Positions 8,676 through 16,864 of a DNA stretch of 64,000 nt are shown piece after piece; the stretch's first letter is position 1; each line of letters starts with the position of its first letter. The stretch comes from Bradyrhizobium sp. B124 (GTDB taxonomy: Bacteria > Pseudomonadota > Alphaproteobacteria > Rhizobiales > Xanthobacteraceae), in the NCBI RefSeq assembly GCF_038967635.1, contig NZ_CP152413.1, positions 6,886,001-6,950,000 of the forward strand, written 5' to 3'. The notes under the pieces were generated by a model. That model saw only the letters and a program-made list of their open reading frames with translations. It made no database searches and had not been told where the DNA came from. The translations under genes and the position numbers were made by a program.

Positions 8676-9419
8676 TCAGGATCTGGCAGACACCAGGGCA
8701 GGAAGTTCGGACAGATCGTGGATCCGGTGATCGGGCACCACGCCGAGCTCGTCCATCTGGGTACGCAGGGCCTTGAACATCGTCAATGGGGCGACCGTCT
8801 CGCTCTCAACGCAGGCGAGCGCCATCGCCTCCGGCGTCACCCGCTCGATCCAGGCGACATTGAGTCCGAACGCCTTGGCGCCGCAGGCGTCCCACGGATT
8901 GGAGGAGATGAACAGGACCTCCGCGGGCGGCACGTTCAGCACCTCCTCGATCAGCGTGTAGGCCTCGGGCGCCGGCTTGAACACCTTGTGGGCATCGACG
9001 CTGATGGTCGCATCGAGCAGGCGGTCGAGGCCGGAATTGCGCACCAGCGCATTCAGCATGTCAGGGCTGCCGTTGGAGAGGATCGCGAGCTTCTTGTCCT
9101 TCATCGCCTCGAGCGCGGCGACGGCATCCGGATACAGCGCAAGATGCTGATACTTGTCGATGATGCGCCCAAAGGTCGCTTCGTCATATTGCAGGCCGAG
9201 GCAGCGCAGCGTGTAGGCGAGGGAATCGCGGGTCGCTGTGGCGAAATCCTGGTAGCGCCGCATCAGCGTGCGCAGCCAGGAGTATTCGAGCTGCTTGATG
9301 CGCCAGACCTGGGTGATGATGTCGCCATAGCCAGGGAATGCATCCTCGGTGATTTCGGCCACCGACTGGACATCGTAGAGCGTGCCGTAGGCGTCGAAGA
9401 CGATCGCTTTGATTGTCAT
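8676..9419 (-). CDS. Haloacid dehalogenase, type II
   Basis: A 247-residue L-2-haloacid dehalogenase of the HAD superfamily. D9 in FDAYGTLYD is the nucleophile; R40, S115-N116 (LSNGSP), K148 (FKPAPEAY), S173-N174 and D177 (SSNPWD) complete the known active-site set. The enzyme replaces halogen of 2-haloacids by hydroxyl, although many chromosomal members may act on other substrates. The start overlaps the end of the upstream dienelactone hydrolase gene by four bases, showing translational coupling. The neighbour enzymes suggest turnover of halogenated or lactone compounds. Confidence 0.92.
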   Translation of the reverse strand: MTIKAIVFDAYGTLYDVQSVAEITEDAFPGYGDIITQVWRIKQLEYSWLRTLMRRYQDFATATRDSLAYTLRCLGLQYDEATFGRIIDKYQHLALYPDAVAALEAMKDKKLAILSNGSPDMLNALVRNSGLDRLLDATISVDAHKVFKPAPEAYTLIEEVLNVPPAEVLFISSNPWDACGAKAFGLNVAWIERVTPEAMALACVESETVAPLTMFKALRTQMDELGVVPDHRIHDLSELPALVSARS

Positions 9420-10258
9420 TGTGGTCTCTCTTGCCCGCCGATCGTCGCATACAGGAATTTCCTGAGTGCGTCGATGGACTGATCCCGGGCCGCCGCGTTG
9501 AATTCTAGGTGATGGCCGAGCAACTCACCCGGCGTGCTGTAATGCGGTACGTCGAAATCATGGTAGGCGCCGGGATAGACGATCAGTTCGATCGGATAGC
9601 CAAGGCCCTGCTGCCGCGAGATGCCGTCATCGTCGCGGCCTTCCGCCAGGTTCCGGCACTCTTGCGCCGGCGTCCAGTCGTCGAGTTCGCCGACCATGAT
9701 CAGGGTCGGCACGGTCATGTTGCCCTTGATGCCGAGGCAGCGCGGATAGAAGGCGACGGCGGCGCGGAATTTTTCCGTCGCGTTGACCTCGATCGCGCCG
9801 TGCTCGACCGAGAACAATGCGAGCCATCCGCCTTGCGAGAAGCCGATCACGGCAATGCGTGTCGGATCGACCATGGATTGTCGGCTCAGGAAGCTCAGCG
9901 CGCGGTAGGCGTCGTGAACCGTTGCCGCAGGGACATCGCCGGTGCAGGTGTTGCTGATGCCACGCGGGCCGAACCGGTCCACGGTCAGCGTAACATAGCC
10001 CCAGGCCGCGAACCGTTTACCCCAGCGCTCGTCGAGTTCTCGCCACTGCCCGCTGCAGCCATGCAGCAACACCACGGCGGGCAGGAGACCCGGTCGCTCA
10101 GGCCGCCGCAACAGGCCCTGCAGTGGCTGCGCGTTGTTGAGCGGGCTTTCGAACTCGACCAGCACAGAGGGCGCTTCGGCTGCCGCCGCAGGCTTGCCGC
10201 CCGCGCTCCCGACCAGGAGCACGGCGAGGAGGGTGGCAAGTCCGGCCCGGTTCGTCAT
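9416..10258 (-). CDS. Dienelactone hydrolase family protein (secreted)
   Basis: A 280-residue alpha/beta hydrolase with an N-terminal signal peptide (TLLAVLLVGSAGG, cleavage near AAAA). The nucleophile elbow is GFSQGG, the oxyanion region LLHGCSGQW, and the acid and His lie near GELDDWTPA and GAYHDF. This is the periplasmic branch of the dienelactone hydrolase group. It is coupled to the downstream dehalogenase gene by an ATGA overlap. A related protein is encoded at 60429-61262. Substrate unknown. Confidence 0.85.
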   Translation of the reverse strand: MTNRAGLATLLAVLLVGSAGGKPAAAAEAPSVLVEFESPLNNAQPLQGLLRRPERPGLLPAVVLLHGCSGQWRELDERWGKRFAAWGYVTLTVDRFGPRGISNTCTGDVPAATVHDAYRALSFLSRQSMVDPTRIAVIGFSQGGWLALFSVEHGAIEVNATEKFRAAVAFYPRCLGIKGNMTVPTLIMVGELDDWTPAQECRNLAEGRDDDGISRQQGLGYPIELIVYPGAYHDFDVPHYSTPGELLGHHLEFNAAARDQSIDALRKFLYATIGGQERPQ

Positions 10259-10347
10259 CGGCCGCCCCGCAAGCGTGCGGCCGACGATACTCCCTTAAAT
10301 CATGATGCGCTTCCACGGAATCGCATCATGATCTCATCTCCTTGTTT

Positions 10348-10396
10348 GAGCATGATCTTTTCGGAAAACCGCTTCGCACTTTTCCGGATCATGCTC
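10348..10396. repeat. 49-bp palindromic repeat, copy 1
   Basis: Outer arms GAGCATGATC and GATCATGCTC enclose an inner stem CGGAAAA/TTTTCCG. Copies 2 and 3 lie at 16079-16127 and 30824-30872 in the opposite orientation. This copy ends on the stop codon of the amidohydrolase gene. Confidence 0.9.
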
Positions 10397-11280
10397 TAAA
10401 TCCCCAAAATCTTGCGCGCGTTGGCCTTCAGGACTTTGGGCCGGATCTCCTCGCGGATGTCGAGCTTGGCGAAGTCGGCGAGCCAGCGGTCCGGCGTGAT
10501 GACAGGCCAGTCCGAGCCGAACAGCATCTTGTCCTGCAAAATCGAGTTGATGTAGCGCACCAGGATCGGCGGGAAATATTTCGGCGACCAGCCGGACAGG
10601 TCGATATAGACGTTCGGCTTGTGGGTCGCGACTGAGAGCGCCTCTTCCTGCCAGGGGAAGGAGGGATGCGCGAGGATGATCTTGAGGTCGGGAAAGTCGG
10701 CCGCGACGTCGTCCATGTACATCGGGTTGGAATATTTCAGCCGCATCCCCATGCCGCCGGGCATGCCCGAGCCGACGCCGGTCTGGCCGGTGTGGAACAG
10801 CGCGATCGCGCCGCCCTCGTTGATCGCCTCATAGAGCGGATAGGCCATGCGGTCGTTGGCGTAGAAGCCCTGCATGGTCGGATGGAATTTGAAGCCGCGC
10901 ACGCCGTAGTCCTCGATCAGCTTGCGCGCCTCGCGGACGCCGAGCTTGCCCTTGTGCGGGTCGATCGAGACGAACGGGATCAGCACGTCGAGATGATCGG
11001 AGGCGATCTCCAGCATCTCCTCATTTTTGTAGCGGCGGAAACCGGTCTCGCGTTCGGCGTCGACCGGGAAGATCACCGCGGCGATGTTCTTGGCGCGGTA
11101 ATAGGCCGCGGTCTCCGGCACGGTCGGCGGATGCTTGTGCGGCGACTTGAAATAGTCGGCCATCTGCGCCTGGAAATCGTCGTAGCCGTCGTCGCCATGC
11201 ATGCCGCACGGCTCCTCGGCATGGGTGTGGATGTCGATCGCTGTGACCTTTTCGATGTCGGGCAGTTTGAGCTTGGGCAT
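10396..11280 (-). CDS. Amidohydrolase-2 family protein
   Basis: A 294-residue TIM-barrel amidohydrolase of the ACMSD / gamma-resorcylate decarboxylase branch. It has the N-terminal metal motif DIHTH (H18, H20), a middle histidine in LFHTGQTG, LAHPSFPW and the C-terminal metal aspartate in FGSDWP. Members are zinc- or manganese-dependent decarboxylases or hydrolases acting on aromatic acids and lactones. A 460-base non-coding stretch precedes it. Its stop codon overlaps the palindromic repeat, which may define the mRNA 3' end. The exact reaction is not determined. Confidence 0.85.
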   Translation of the reverse strand: MPKLKLPDIEKVTAIDIHTHAEEPCGMHGDDGYDDFQAQMADYFKSPHKHPPTVPETAAYYRAKNIAAVIFPVDAERETGFRRYKNEEMLEIASDHLDVLIPFVSIDPHKGKLGVREARKLIEDYGVRGFKFHPTMQGFYANDRMAYPLYEAINEGGAIALFHTGQTGVGSGMPGGMGMRLKYSNPMYMDDVAADFPDLKIILAHPSFPWQEEALSVATHKPNVYIDLSGWSPKYFPPILVRYINSILQDKMLFGSDWPVITPDRWLADFAKLDIREEIRPKVLKANARKILGI

Positions 11281-11740
11281 TCGGCTTCCCCGGGGGCGTG
11301 TTTGTTAGTGATGGAAAATGATTATATGATATAACAATTTTCGCAAGCGGTCTGAGTTGATCGAAGGCGATGGCGGTGCGGGCTCAGTGCGGCCGTGAAG
11401 TCGTCCTTCGGTGGGGCGAGCCTACTGCGTGCGAGCACGATTCGGCGGCCGTGAGGCCACCGTCGGGGCGTTGTGGCCGGACGGTGCCTTGGCGCGGATA
11501 TCGCGGCGGTGGCCGTTTCTGATGTGATCTCAATGGCGTGGCGGGATGACCGACACGGGTTTCACGTCGGGATATGGCCGAAAATCGGCCCATCTCGGTT
11601 GACATTTAACGGTCTGATGGCTTAGAACCCGGCCGTCCCGCGCGGTAGGCCGCTTGTCGGGATAATCCCATTTTGCCATCTATTGGCATTGATCAGGTAC
11701 GGCCTCCAACACGGGCCTTTCGAAGTAACAGGATTGTCCC
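11281..11740. other. 460-bp non-coding gap upstream of rpmJ
   Basis: Holds the divergent upstream regions of the amidohydrolase (-) and rpmJ (+). The only site I can support is the rpmJ promoter near 11599-11627. The AT-rich part at 11310-11345 is probably the amidohydrolase promoter. I see no RNA gene or reading frame with coding character. Confidence 0.6.
11599..11627 (+). promoter_or_regulatory. Sigma-70-type promoter for rpmJ
   Basis: A perfect -35 TTGACA at 11599-11604 and a -10-like TTAGAA at 11622-11627 are separated by 17 bases, 114 bases upstream of the rpmJ start. Strength fits a ribosomal protein gene. Confidence 0.65.
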
Positions 11741-11866
11741 ATGAAGGTCCGTAACTCGCTGAAGTCGCTGCGCGGCCGCCATCGCAACAACCGTCTGGTC
11801 CGCCGCAAGGGCCGCGTCTACGTGATCAACAAGGTCCAGCGCCGCTTCAAGGCGCGCCAGGGTTGA
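11741..11866 (+). CDS. rpmJ: 50S ribosomal protein L36
   Basis: A 41-residue basic protein beginning [17 protein letters not shown] and ending RRFKARQG, the alphaproteobacterial L36. It binds 23S rRNA in the large subunit. The zinc-binding cysteines of the E. coli C+ form are absent, so this is the zinc-independent C- type, usual for the group. It stands alone here, not in the spc operon, with its own promoter at 11599-11627. The protein is very short but its sequence is unmistakable. Confidence 0.97.
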   Translation: MKVRNSLKSLRGRHRNNRLVRRKGRVYVINKVQRRFKARQG

Positions 11867-11971
11867 TCCGGCGCGGGTCGGCCGATTGCGCCGATCCCAA
11901 CACATCTCTTTCACAGGTCTTTGACGCCGTGCTGCTTTGCAGCGCGGCGTTGTGCGTCTAGACTTCGGGCC

Positions 11972-12646
11972 ATGGGATTCAACTTCCTTGGGCCTACCAA
12001 CCGCCGCCGGCTGGCGATCCTGATCGCCGCGCTGCTTGCCGTGCCGGTCCTGGCCATGCCTGTCGCGGCCGCCGCGCAGGACGATCCGCGGGTGGTCCCG
12101 CCGCCGAAGGCCCAGAAGAAACTGCCCGAAGCCCCGACCAAGCTGCCGAAGGTTCCGGCCGACCGTACCCGAGGGCTGGATTTCCTGTTCGGTGCGCTGA
12201 AGGCTGCGCCCGATGAGGACAGCGCCCGCCACGTCGAGGCGCGGATCTGGGCGCTGTGGCTGCAAACCCCGAGCGATACCGCGGCGCTGTTGATGGTGCG
12301 CGCCAAGGCCGCGCTCGATGCCCAGAATATCGATGTGGCGCTGAAGCTTCTGGACGCGGTGATCAAGCTCCGGCCCGACTATGTCGAGGCCTGGAACCGG
12401 CGCGCGACGATCTATTATCTCAAGAACGACTATGTCCGTTCGCTGGGAGACCTGCAGCAGGTGTTGACCCGTGAGCCCCGCCATTTCGGCGCGCTGGCGG
12501 GTGTCGGCATGATCATGCAGGACATGGGCGACGACAAGCGCGCGCTGGACGCCTTCCGCAAGGCGCTGGCTGTCGATCCCTACCTCGAGAAGGTGCCGCA
12601 GATCGTCAAGCAACTGACCGAGAAGGTCGAAGGCCGCGACATCTGA
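11972..12646 (+). CDS. TPR-repeat secreted or membrane-anchored protein
   Basis: A 224-residue protein with a signal peptide or N-terminal anchor (RLAILIAALLAVPVLAM) ending near AAAAQ. After a Pro/Lys-rich linker, residues about 55-205 contain tetratricopeptide repeats, e.g. VEAWNRRATIYYLKND, LGDLQQVLTREPRHFGAL and ALDAFRKALAVDPYLE. TPR arrays mount protein-protein contacts, here in the periplasm. It follows rpmJ by 105 bases. Partner unknown. Confidence 0.85.
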   Translation: MGFNFLGPTNRRRLAILIAALLAVPVLAMPVAAAAQDDPRVVPPPKAQKKLPEAPTKLPKVPADRTRGLDFLFGALKAAPDEDSARHVEARIWALWLQTPSDTAALLMVRAKAALDAQNIDVALKLLDAVIKLRPDYVEAWNRRATIYYLKNDYVRSLGDLQQVLTREPRHFGALAGVGMIMQDMGDDKRALDAFRKALAVDPYLEKVPQIVKQLTEKVEGRDI

Positions 12647-12722
12647 TTGCGTCCGATTGACGCGAGGGGACGCGTTGCTCGCGAGCTCGATGCTTGCTCG
12701 CGATACGGTCCGGCGCAGGAGA

Positions 12723-12899
12723 CTAGTGCAGGAACTTGCCGCGGGATGCGCTGTCCTGGGCGACAGCCGCATAGAATTGCTGAAGCTCCGCCTCCAGGTG
12801 CTCATTCACGAGCAACAGTGCCTTCAAGGCGCCGCGCAGGTCGCCATTGCAGCTTGCCACGATCTGATCGATGGCCGCATCGTTAGGGTCGGAAATCAT
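12723..12899 (-). CDS. Small conserved-looking protein, 58 aa
   Basis: A 58-residue acidic-amphipathic protein starting MISDPNDAAIDQIVASC, preceded by an excellent GGAGGAG site six bases before ATG 12899. The middle (LRGALKALLLVNEHLEAELQQFY) is predicted as one long helix. A longer reading frame from 13040 has no ribosome site and looks non-coding. No family is recognised. It stands alone between the TPR gene and a region with DnaA-box-like motifs. Confidence 0.65.
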   Translation of the reverse strand: MISDPNDAAIDQIVASCNGDLRGALKALLLVNEHLEAELQQFYAAVAQDSASRGKFLH

Positions 12900-12950
12900 G
12901 GTACTCCTCCGATTACTTCCCGTTGAACTCGTCGTGCGGACGCAGGTTCC

Positions 12951-13105
12951 TGTGGATACAGTGCACAAGCCAAGAAGGATCCCGGGTGCGTCCCGGTTTC
13001 GATGAAGCCTCGCCTCTGATGGCGAAATTGCCACCGGCAATCTATGGAATTACTAATGACGGTGGGATGAACCCGCTATCCACAGGCTGGGCGGATTGTG
13101 GACAA
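12951..13105. promoter_or_regulatory. Three DnaA-box-like 9-mers
   Basis: Within the 319-base gap 12900-13218 there are three 8-of-9 matches to TTATCCACA: GTATCCACA (- strand, 12951-12959), CTATCCACA (+, 13076-13084) and TTGTCCACA (-, 13097-13105). The gap otherwise shows no gene. Neighbouring genes do not match the usual alphaproteobacterial origin (hemE/maf), so DnaA control or titration is more likely than an origin. Weak evidence. Confidence 0.35.
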
Positions 13106-13218
13106 CTGCGCCTTGGGCGCGAACCGGACAACCGAAAATTGGCTTTCCGAACAAGGGCATCCCAGGGCTGCGGGCAAATCGACGCGAAACCTGACTTCGG
13201 CTTCGTCGTAATTTTCAG

Positions 13219-14247
13219 GTGCCCAAGACGCTCCAATTACCCAAGATCTTCCGGATCCCCTCGATGTTAACCGCGATCATCGCGCTGGTGGCCGCCGGGC
13301 TGGCGCTGGCCCTGGCGACGCAAATCGGCGCCATCCTCATTCAGGGCGCCTTTCCGCCTCGGGGCCGCATGATCGAGGTATCCGGCGCGCGGCTGCACGT
13401 GGTCGAACTCGGCCCGCGCGATGCCGCGGGGCCGCCGGTCGTGATGCTGCACGGCGCAAGCTCCAATCTCCGCGCAATGCAGCCGCTCGGCGAGCGCATT
13501 GCCAAAGCACGCCGGGTGATCCTGATCGACCGGCCGGGCCATGGCTGGAGCACGCGCGCGCGCGTCGCGGATTCGACGCCGGCAATCCAGAGCCGGATGA
13601 TCGCGGAGGCGCTGACGAGGCTCGGTGTCATCAGGGCGATCGTGGTGGCGCATTCCTGGGCCGGCGCGCTCGCCCTGCGCATCGTGCTGGATCATCCGGA
13701 CCGCGTCGCGGGCCTCGTGCTGCTCGCCCCGGTCGCCTATCCCTGGCGCGGCGGTGCCGGCCGCTACAATGATGTGATCTCGACGCCGCTGATCGGGCCG
13801 TTGCTGGCGCACACAATCACGCTGCCGCTCGGCTATCTCGTCACGACATCAGGCGTGCGCGGCGTGTTCGCGCCGCAGCCGATGCCGGCCGACTTCGTCC
13901 GCGGCAGCGAGACATTGCTCCTGCTGCGCCCGCGCGAATTCATCGCCAATGCGCGCGACCTCGTCACGCTGAAGGCCGCCGTCGTCGAGCAGGCGCCGCG
14001 CTATGCAGAGATCAAGGCGCCGCTGTCAATCATTTCGGGCGACGTCGACAAGACGGTCTCGACCGGAATCCATTCGCGGCCGCTCGCTGCGTCAGCGCCG
14101 AACGCGAAGCTCATCGTGCTGCCGGGTGTCGGCCACATGGTGCAGTACGCGGCGCCCGATCTCGTCGCATCCGAGATCGAGGCGATGGCCGACCGGTTGG
14201 TCCAACCGGCAGCAACAGCGGACAAGACTGTCCCCGCGAATCTGTGA
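13219..14247 (+). CDS. Membrane-anchored alpha/beta hydrolase
   Basis: A 342-residue alpha/beta hydrolase with an N-terminal transmembrane anchor (residues about 17-42). The oxyanion motif is MLHGASSN, the nucleophile elbow AHSWAG, the acid lies in SGDVDKTV and the His in GVGHMVQY. The GTG start at 13219 has no clear ribosome site; ATG 13264 is an alternative that would begin just before the anchor. The substrate is probably an ester or epoxide at the periplasmic face. It is followed by poxB 83 bases downstream, possibly co-transcribed. Confidence 0.85.
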   Translation: MPKTLQLPKIFRIPSMLTAIIALVAAGLALALATQIGAILIQGAFPPRGRMIEVSGARLHVVELGPRDAAGPPVVMLHGASSNLRAMQPLGERIAKARRVILIDRPGHGWSTRARVADSTPAIQSRMIAEALTRLGVIRAIVVAHSWAGALALRIVLDHPDRVAGLVLLAPVAYPWRGGAGRYNDVISTPLIGPLLAHTITLPLGYLVTTSGVRGVFAPQPMPADFVRGSETLLLLRPREFIANARDLVTLKAAVVEQAPRYAEIKAPLSIISGDVDKTVSTGIHSRPLAASAPNAKLIVLPGVGHMVQYAAPDLVASEIEAMADRLVQPAATADKTVPANL

Positions 14248-14330
14248 TCCGGTGAGGCTTGCGCGGTTGCAGCCTGCCGAACATCATGCGGCTGCGCGGC
14301 TCGACAGATATCACCCAAAGGACAAGCCCC

Positions 14331-16067
14331 ATGCGGATCGACAACATCGCCGACCTCATCGCTGAAACCCTCGCCCAGGCGGGCGTGAAGCGCATCTACG
14401 GTGTCGTCGGCGACAGTCTCAACGGCTTGACCGAGGCGCTGCGCAAGCGCGGTACGATCGACTGGCTGCATGTGCGCCATGAGGAGGTCGCGGCCCTCGC
14501 GGCCGCGGCCGAATCCCAGATCACGGGCGACCTTGCGGTGTGCGCGGGCTCCTGCGGCCCGGGCAATCTCCATCTCATCAACGGCCTGTTCGACGCGCAT
14601 CGCAGCCGCACGCCGGTGCTGGCGATCGCGGCACAGATTCCATCGGCCGAGATCGGCGGCGGCTATTTCCAGGAGACCCATCCGCAGGACCTGTTCCGCG
14701 AATGCAGCCATTATTGCGAGCTGGTGTCGGATCCGGCGCAGCTGCCCTACATGCTGGAGAATGCGATCCGCGCCGCGGTCGGCAAGCGCGGCGTTGCCGT
14801 CCTGGTGCTGCCGGGCGACGTTGCGATGCGGCCGGCGCCGAAGCGCGACATCGCGCCGAACGCCGGCCTGCTGCCGCCTGTGCCGGTGGTGCGCCCGGCC
14901 GAGGCCGAATTGAACGCGCTGGCCGCGCTGCTCAATGGCGCAAAGCGCATCACGTTGTTCTGCGGCCGCGGCTGCGCCGGGGCGCATGACGGCCTGATCG
15001 AGCTCGCCGAGATGCTGAAGAGCCCGATCGTGCATGCGCTCGGCGGCAAGGAATATGTCGAGTACGACAATCCCTACGATGTCGGCATGACCGGCTTCAT
15101 CGGCTTTTCCTCCGGCTATGCCGCGATGCACGGTTGCGACGTGCTGCTGATGCTAGGCACCGATTTTCCCTACAAGCAGTTCTTCCCGACCGGCATCAGC
15201 ATCGCCCAGGTCGATCTCCGTCCGGAAAATCTCGGCCGCCGCTGCAAGCTCGATCTCGGCATCGTCGGCGACGTCGGCGAGACCATCGCCGCGCTGCTGC
15301 CGAAGCTCACGGTCAAGACCGAGCGCAAGTTTCTCGACGCCAGCCTCGCGCATTACAAGGACGCCCGCGCCGGGCTCGACGATCTTGCCCGCGGCAAGCC
15401 CGGGCAAAAGCCGATCCATCCGCAATATCTGGCGCGCCTGCTCAGCGAGCAGGCCACCGAGGATGCGGTGTTCACCGCCGACGTCGGCACGCCGACGATC
15501 TGGGCCGCGCGCTATCTGAAAATGAATGGCCGCCGCCGTCTGGTCGGCTCCTGGGTGCACGGCTCGATGGCCAATGCGATGGCGCATGCGATCGGCGCGC
15601 AGGCGGCGCAGCCGGGGCGTCAGGTGGTGTCGATGTCCGGCGACGGCGGCTTTGCGATGCTGATGGGCGATTTGATCACGCTGACGCAGGCGAAGCTGCC
15701 GGTGAAGGTCGTGATCTTCAACAACAGCGTGCTCGGCTTCGTCGCGCTGGAGATGAAGGCCGCCGGCTTCATCGAGACCGGCGTCGATCTGAAGAATCCC
15801 GATTTCGCGGCGATGGCCCGCGCCATGGGCATTCACGGCGTCAGGGTGGAGGATCCCGGCGAGCTCGAGGGCGCGATCCGCAACGTCTTCGCGCATGACG
15901 GCCCGGCCGTGCTCGACGTCGTGACCGCGACGCAGGAATTGTCGATGCCGCCGACCATCACGCTGGAGCAGGTGAAGGGCTTCAGCCTGTGGGTGCTGCG
16001 CGCCGTGATGAGCGGCCGCGGCGACGAGGTGGTCGATCTCGCCAAGACCAATCTGTTGCCGCGCTGA
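14331..16067 (+). CDS. poxB: Pyruvate dehydrogenase (quinone), PoxB-like
   Basis: A 578-residue thiamine-diphosphate enzyme, close to E. coli PoxB (572). The N-terminal domain contains [11 protein letters not shown] and the catalytic-Glu region [12 protein letters not shown]; the central FAD domain follows; the C-terminal domain has the ThDP-magnesium motif GDGGFAML...NNS. It oxidises pyruvate to acetate and CO2, passing electrons to ubiquinone at the membrane. ATG 14331 is the family N-terminus ([14 protein letters not shown]). A palindromic repeat starts 12 bases after the stop. Confidence 0.92.
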   Translation: MRIDNIADLIAETLAQAGVKRIYGVVGDSLNGLTEALRKRGTIDWLHVRHEEVAALAAAAESQITGDLAVCAGSCGPGNLHLINGLFDAHRSRTPVLAIAAQIPSAEIGGGYFQETHPQDLFRECSHYCELVSDPAQLPYMLENAIRAAVGKRGVAVLVLPGDVAMRPAPKRDIAPNAGLLPPVPVVRPAEAELNALAALLNGAKRITLFCGRGCAGAHDGLIELAEMLKSPIVHALGGKEYVEYDNPYDVGMTGFIGFSSGYAAMHGCDVLLMLGTDFPYKQFFPTGISIAQVDLRPENLGRRCKLDLGIVGDVGETIAALLPKLTVKTERKFLDASLAHYKDARAGLDDLARGKPGQKPIHPQYLARLLSEQATEDAVFTADVGTPTIWAARYLKMNGRRRLVGSWVHGSMANAMAHAIGAQAAQPGRQVVSMSGDGGFAMLMGDLITLTQAKLPVKVVIFNNSVLGFVALEMKAAGFIETGVDLKNPDFAAMARAMGIHGVRVEDPGELEGAIRNVFAHDGPAVLDVVTATQELSMPPTITLEQVKGFSLWVLRAVMSGRGDEVVDLAKTNLLPR

Positions 16068-16078
16068 TCGCGGTAGCA

Positions 16079-16127
16079 GAGCATGATCCGGAAAAGTGCG
16101 CAGCGGTTTTCCGAAAAGATCATGCTC
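16079..16127. repeat. 49-bp palindromic repeat, copy 2
   Basis: Same element as 10348-10396, inverted: GAGCATGATCCGGAAAA to TTTTCCGAAAAGATCATGCTC-type arms. It lies 12 bases after poxB and before the cytochrome c terminator, between convergent genes. Confidence 0.9.
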
Positions 16128-16144
16128 AAATCAGAAAGCCAGAA

Positions 16145-16174
16145 GGGGATGGCGATTCGAAGAAAGCCATCCCC
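16145..16174 (-). terminator. Terminator of the cytochrome c gene
   Basis: Read on the - strand, GGGGATGGC (16174-16166) pairs with GCCATCCCC (16153-16145) around an 11-12-base loop, followed by TTCTGGCTTTCT. It sits about 50 bases after the cytochrome stop. Confidence 0.65.
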
Positions 16175-16222
16175 GTCCGCCCTGGCATTTGGCGCAGGGC
16201 GGACGACGTCCGATACCGCCGA

Positions 16223-16615
16223 TTACTTCTGCTTGCCGTCCTTGTCGAACGACGACACGTAGGCCCACAGATTGTTGGCCTCGGTCTCGTTCTTGATGCC
16301 GGCGAAGGCCATCTTGGTGCCGGGAATCTTGGCCTTCGGATCCTTGATGTATTCGAGGAAGGTTTCCTTGTTCCAGGTGATGCCGGAATTCTTGTTGGCA
16401 TCGGAATAACTGTAGTCCGGCGCGGTGCCGGAATGGCGGCCGTCGAGGCCGTTGAGCTCGGGGCCGACCTTGTTCTTGGCGCCTTCGCCGATCGCGTGGC
16501 AGGCGAGGCATTTGTTGAACGAGGTCTTGCCGGCGGCGGCATCCTGCGCCAGCGCGGAGGATGCGGTGGCCAGCGATGTGACGACCGCCAGCGCGCTCAA
16601 GGTCTTTAGGTTCAT
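16223..16615 (-). CDS. Class I cytochrome c
   Basis: A 130-residue periplasmic cytochrome c. The signal peptide (ALAVVTSLATASSALA) is followed by the heme motif C36-L-A-C39-H40, the axial methionine is M102 in GTKMAFAG. The family is that of cytochrome c2/c550, soluble electron carriers. ATG 16615 was chosen because the signal peptide begins there. It is divergent from glcD (16865), with 249 bases between, so it may accept electrons from quinol oxidation coupled to glycolate oxidation, or serve as a general carrier. Confidence 0.95.
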   Translation of the reverse strand: MNLKTLSALAVVTSLATASSALAQDAAAGKTSFNKCLACHAIGEGAKNKVGPELNGLDGRHSGTAPDYSYSDANKNSGITWNKETFLEYIKDPKAKIPGTKMAFAGIKNETEANNLWAYVSSFDKDGKQK

Positions 16616-16864
16616 GGGGTTCTCTTCGTTTCGTCCCGGGGGGTAGCGTTTGGTTTGTGGCATGTCCGGCTTGGACAGGACAAGCCACGAAACTTTGACA
16701 GGTTTCATGGCCGTCCGCTTGTCCGAGAGAGAACTCGGCAATGCGGGGCGGGGCAATCCGACCTTCGGCCGGGTGACTGAAACAGGGCGGCTGAAACAGG
16801 ATGCAGACGTGCTTGATTTGTCGTAACAAATCCGCAAAGCGCCGAGCGCGCCGAGGGAACACCG

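Noticed and set aside
12951..13105. Chromosomal replication origin
   Set aside because: No hemE, maf or parAB neighbours, and no AT-rich unwinding region; listed only as DnaA-box-like motifs.
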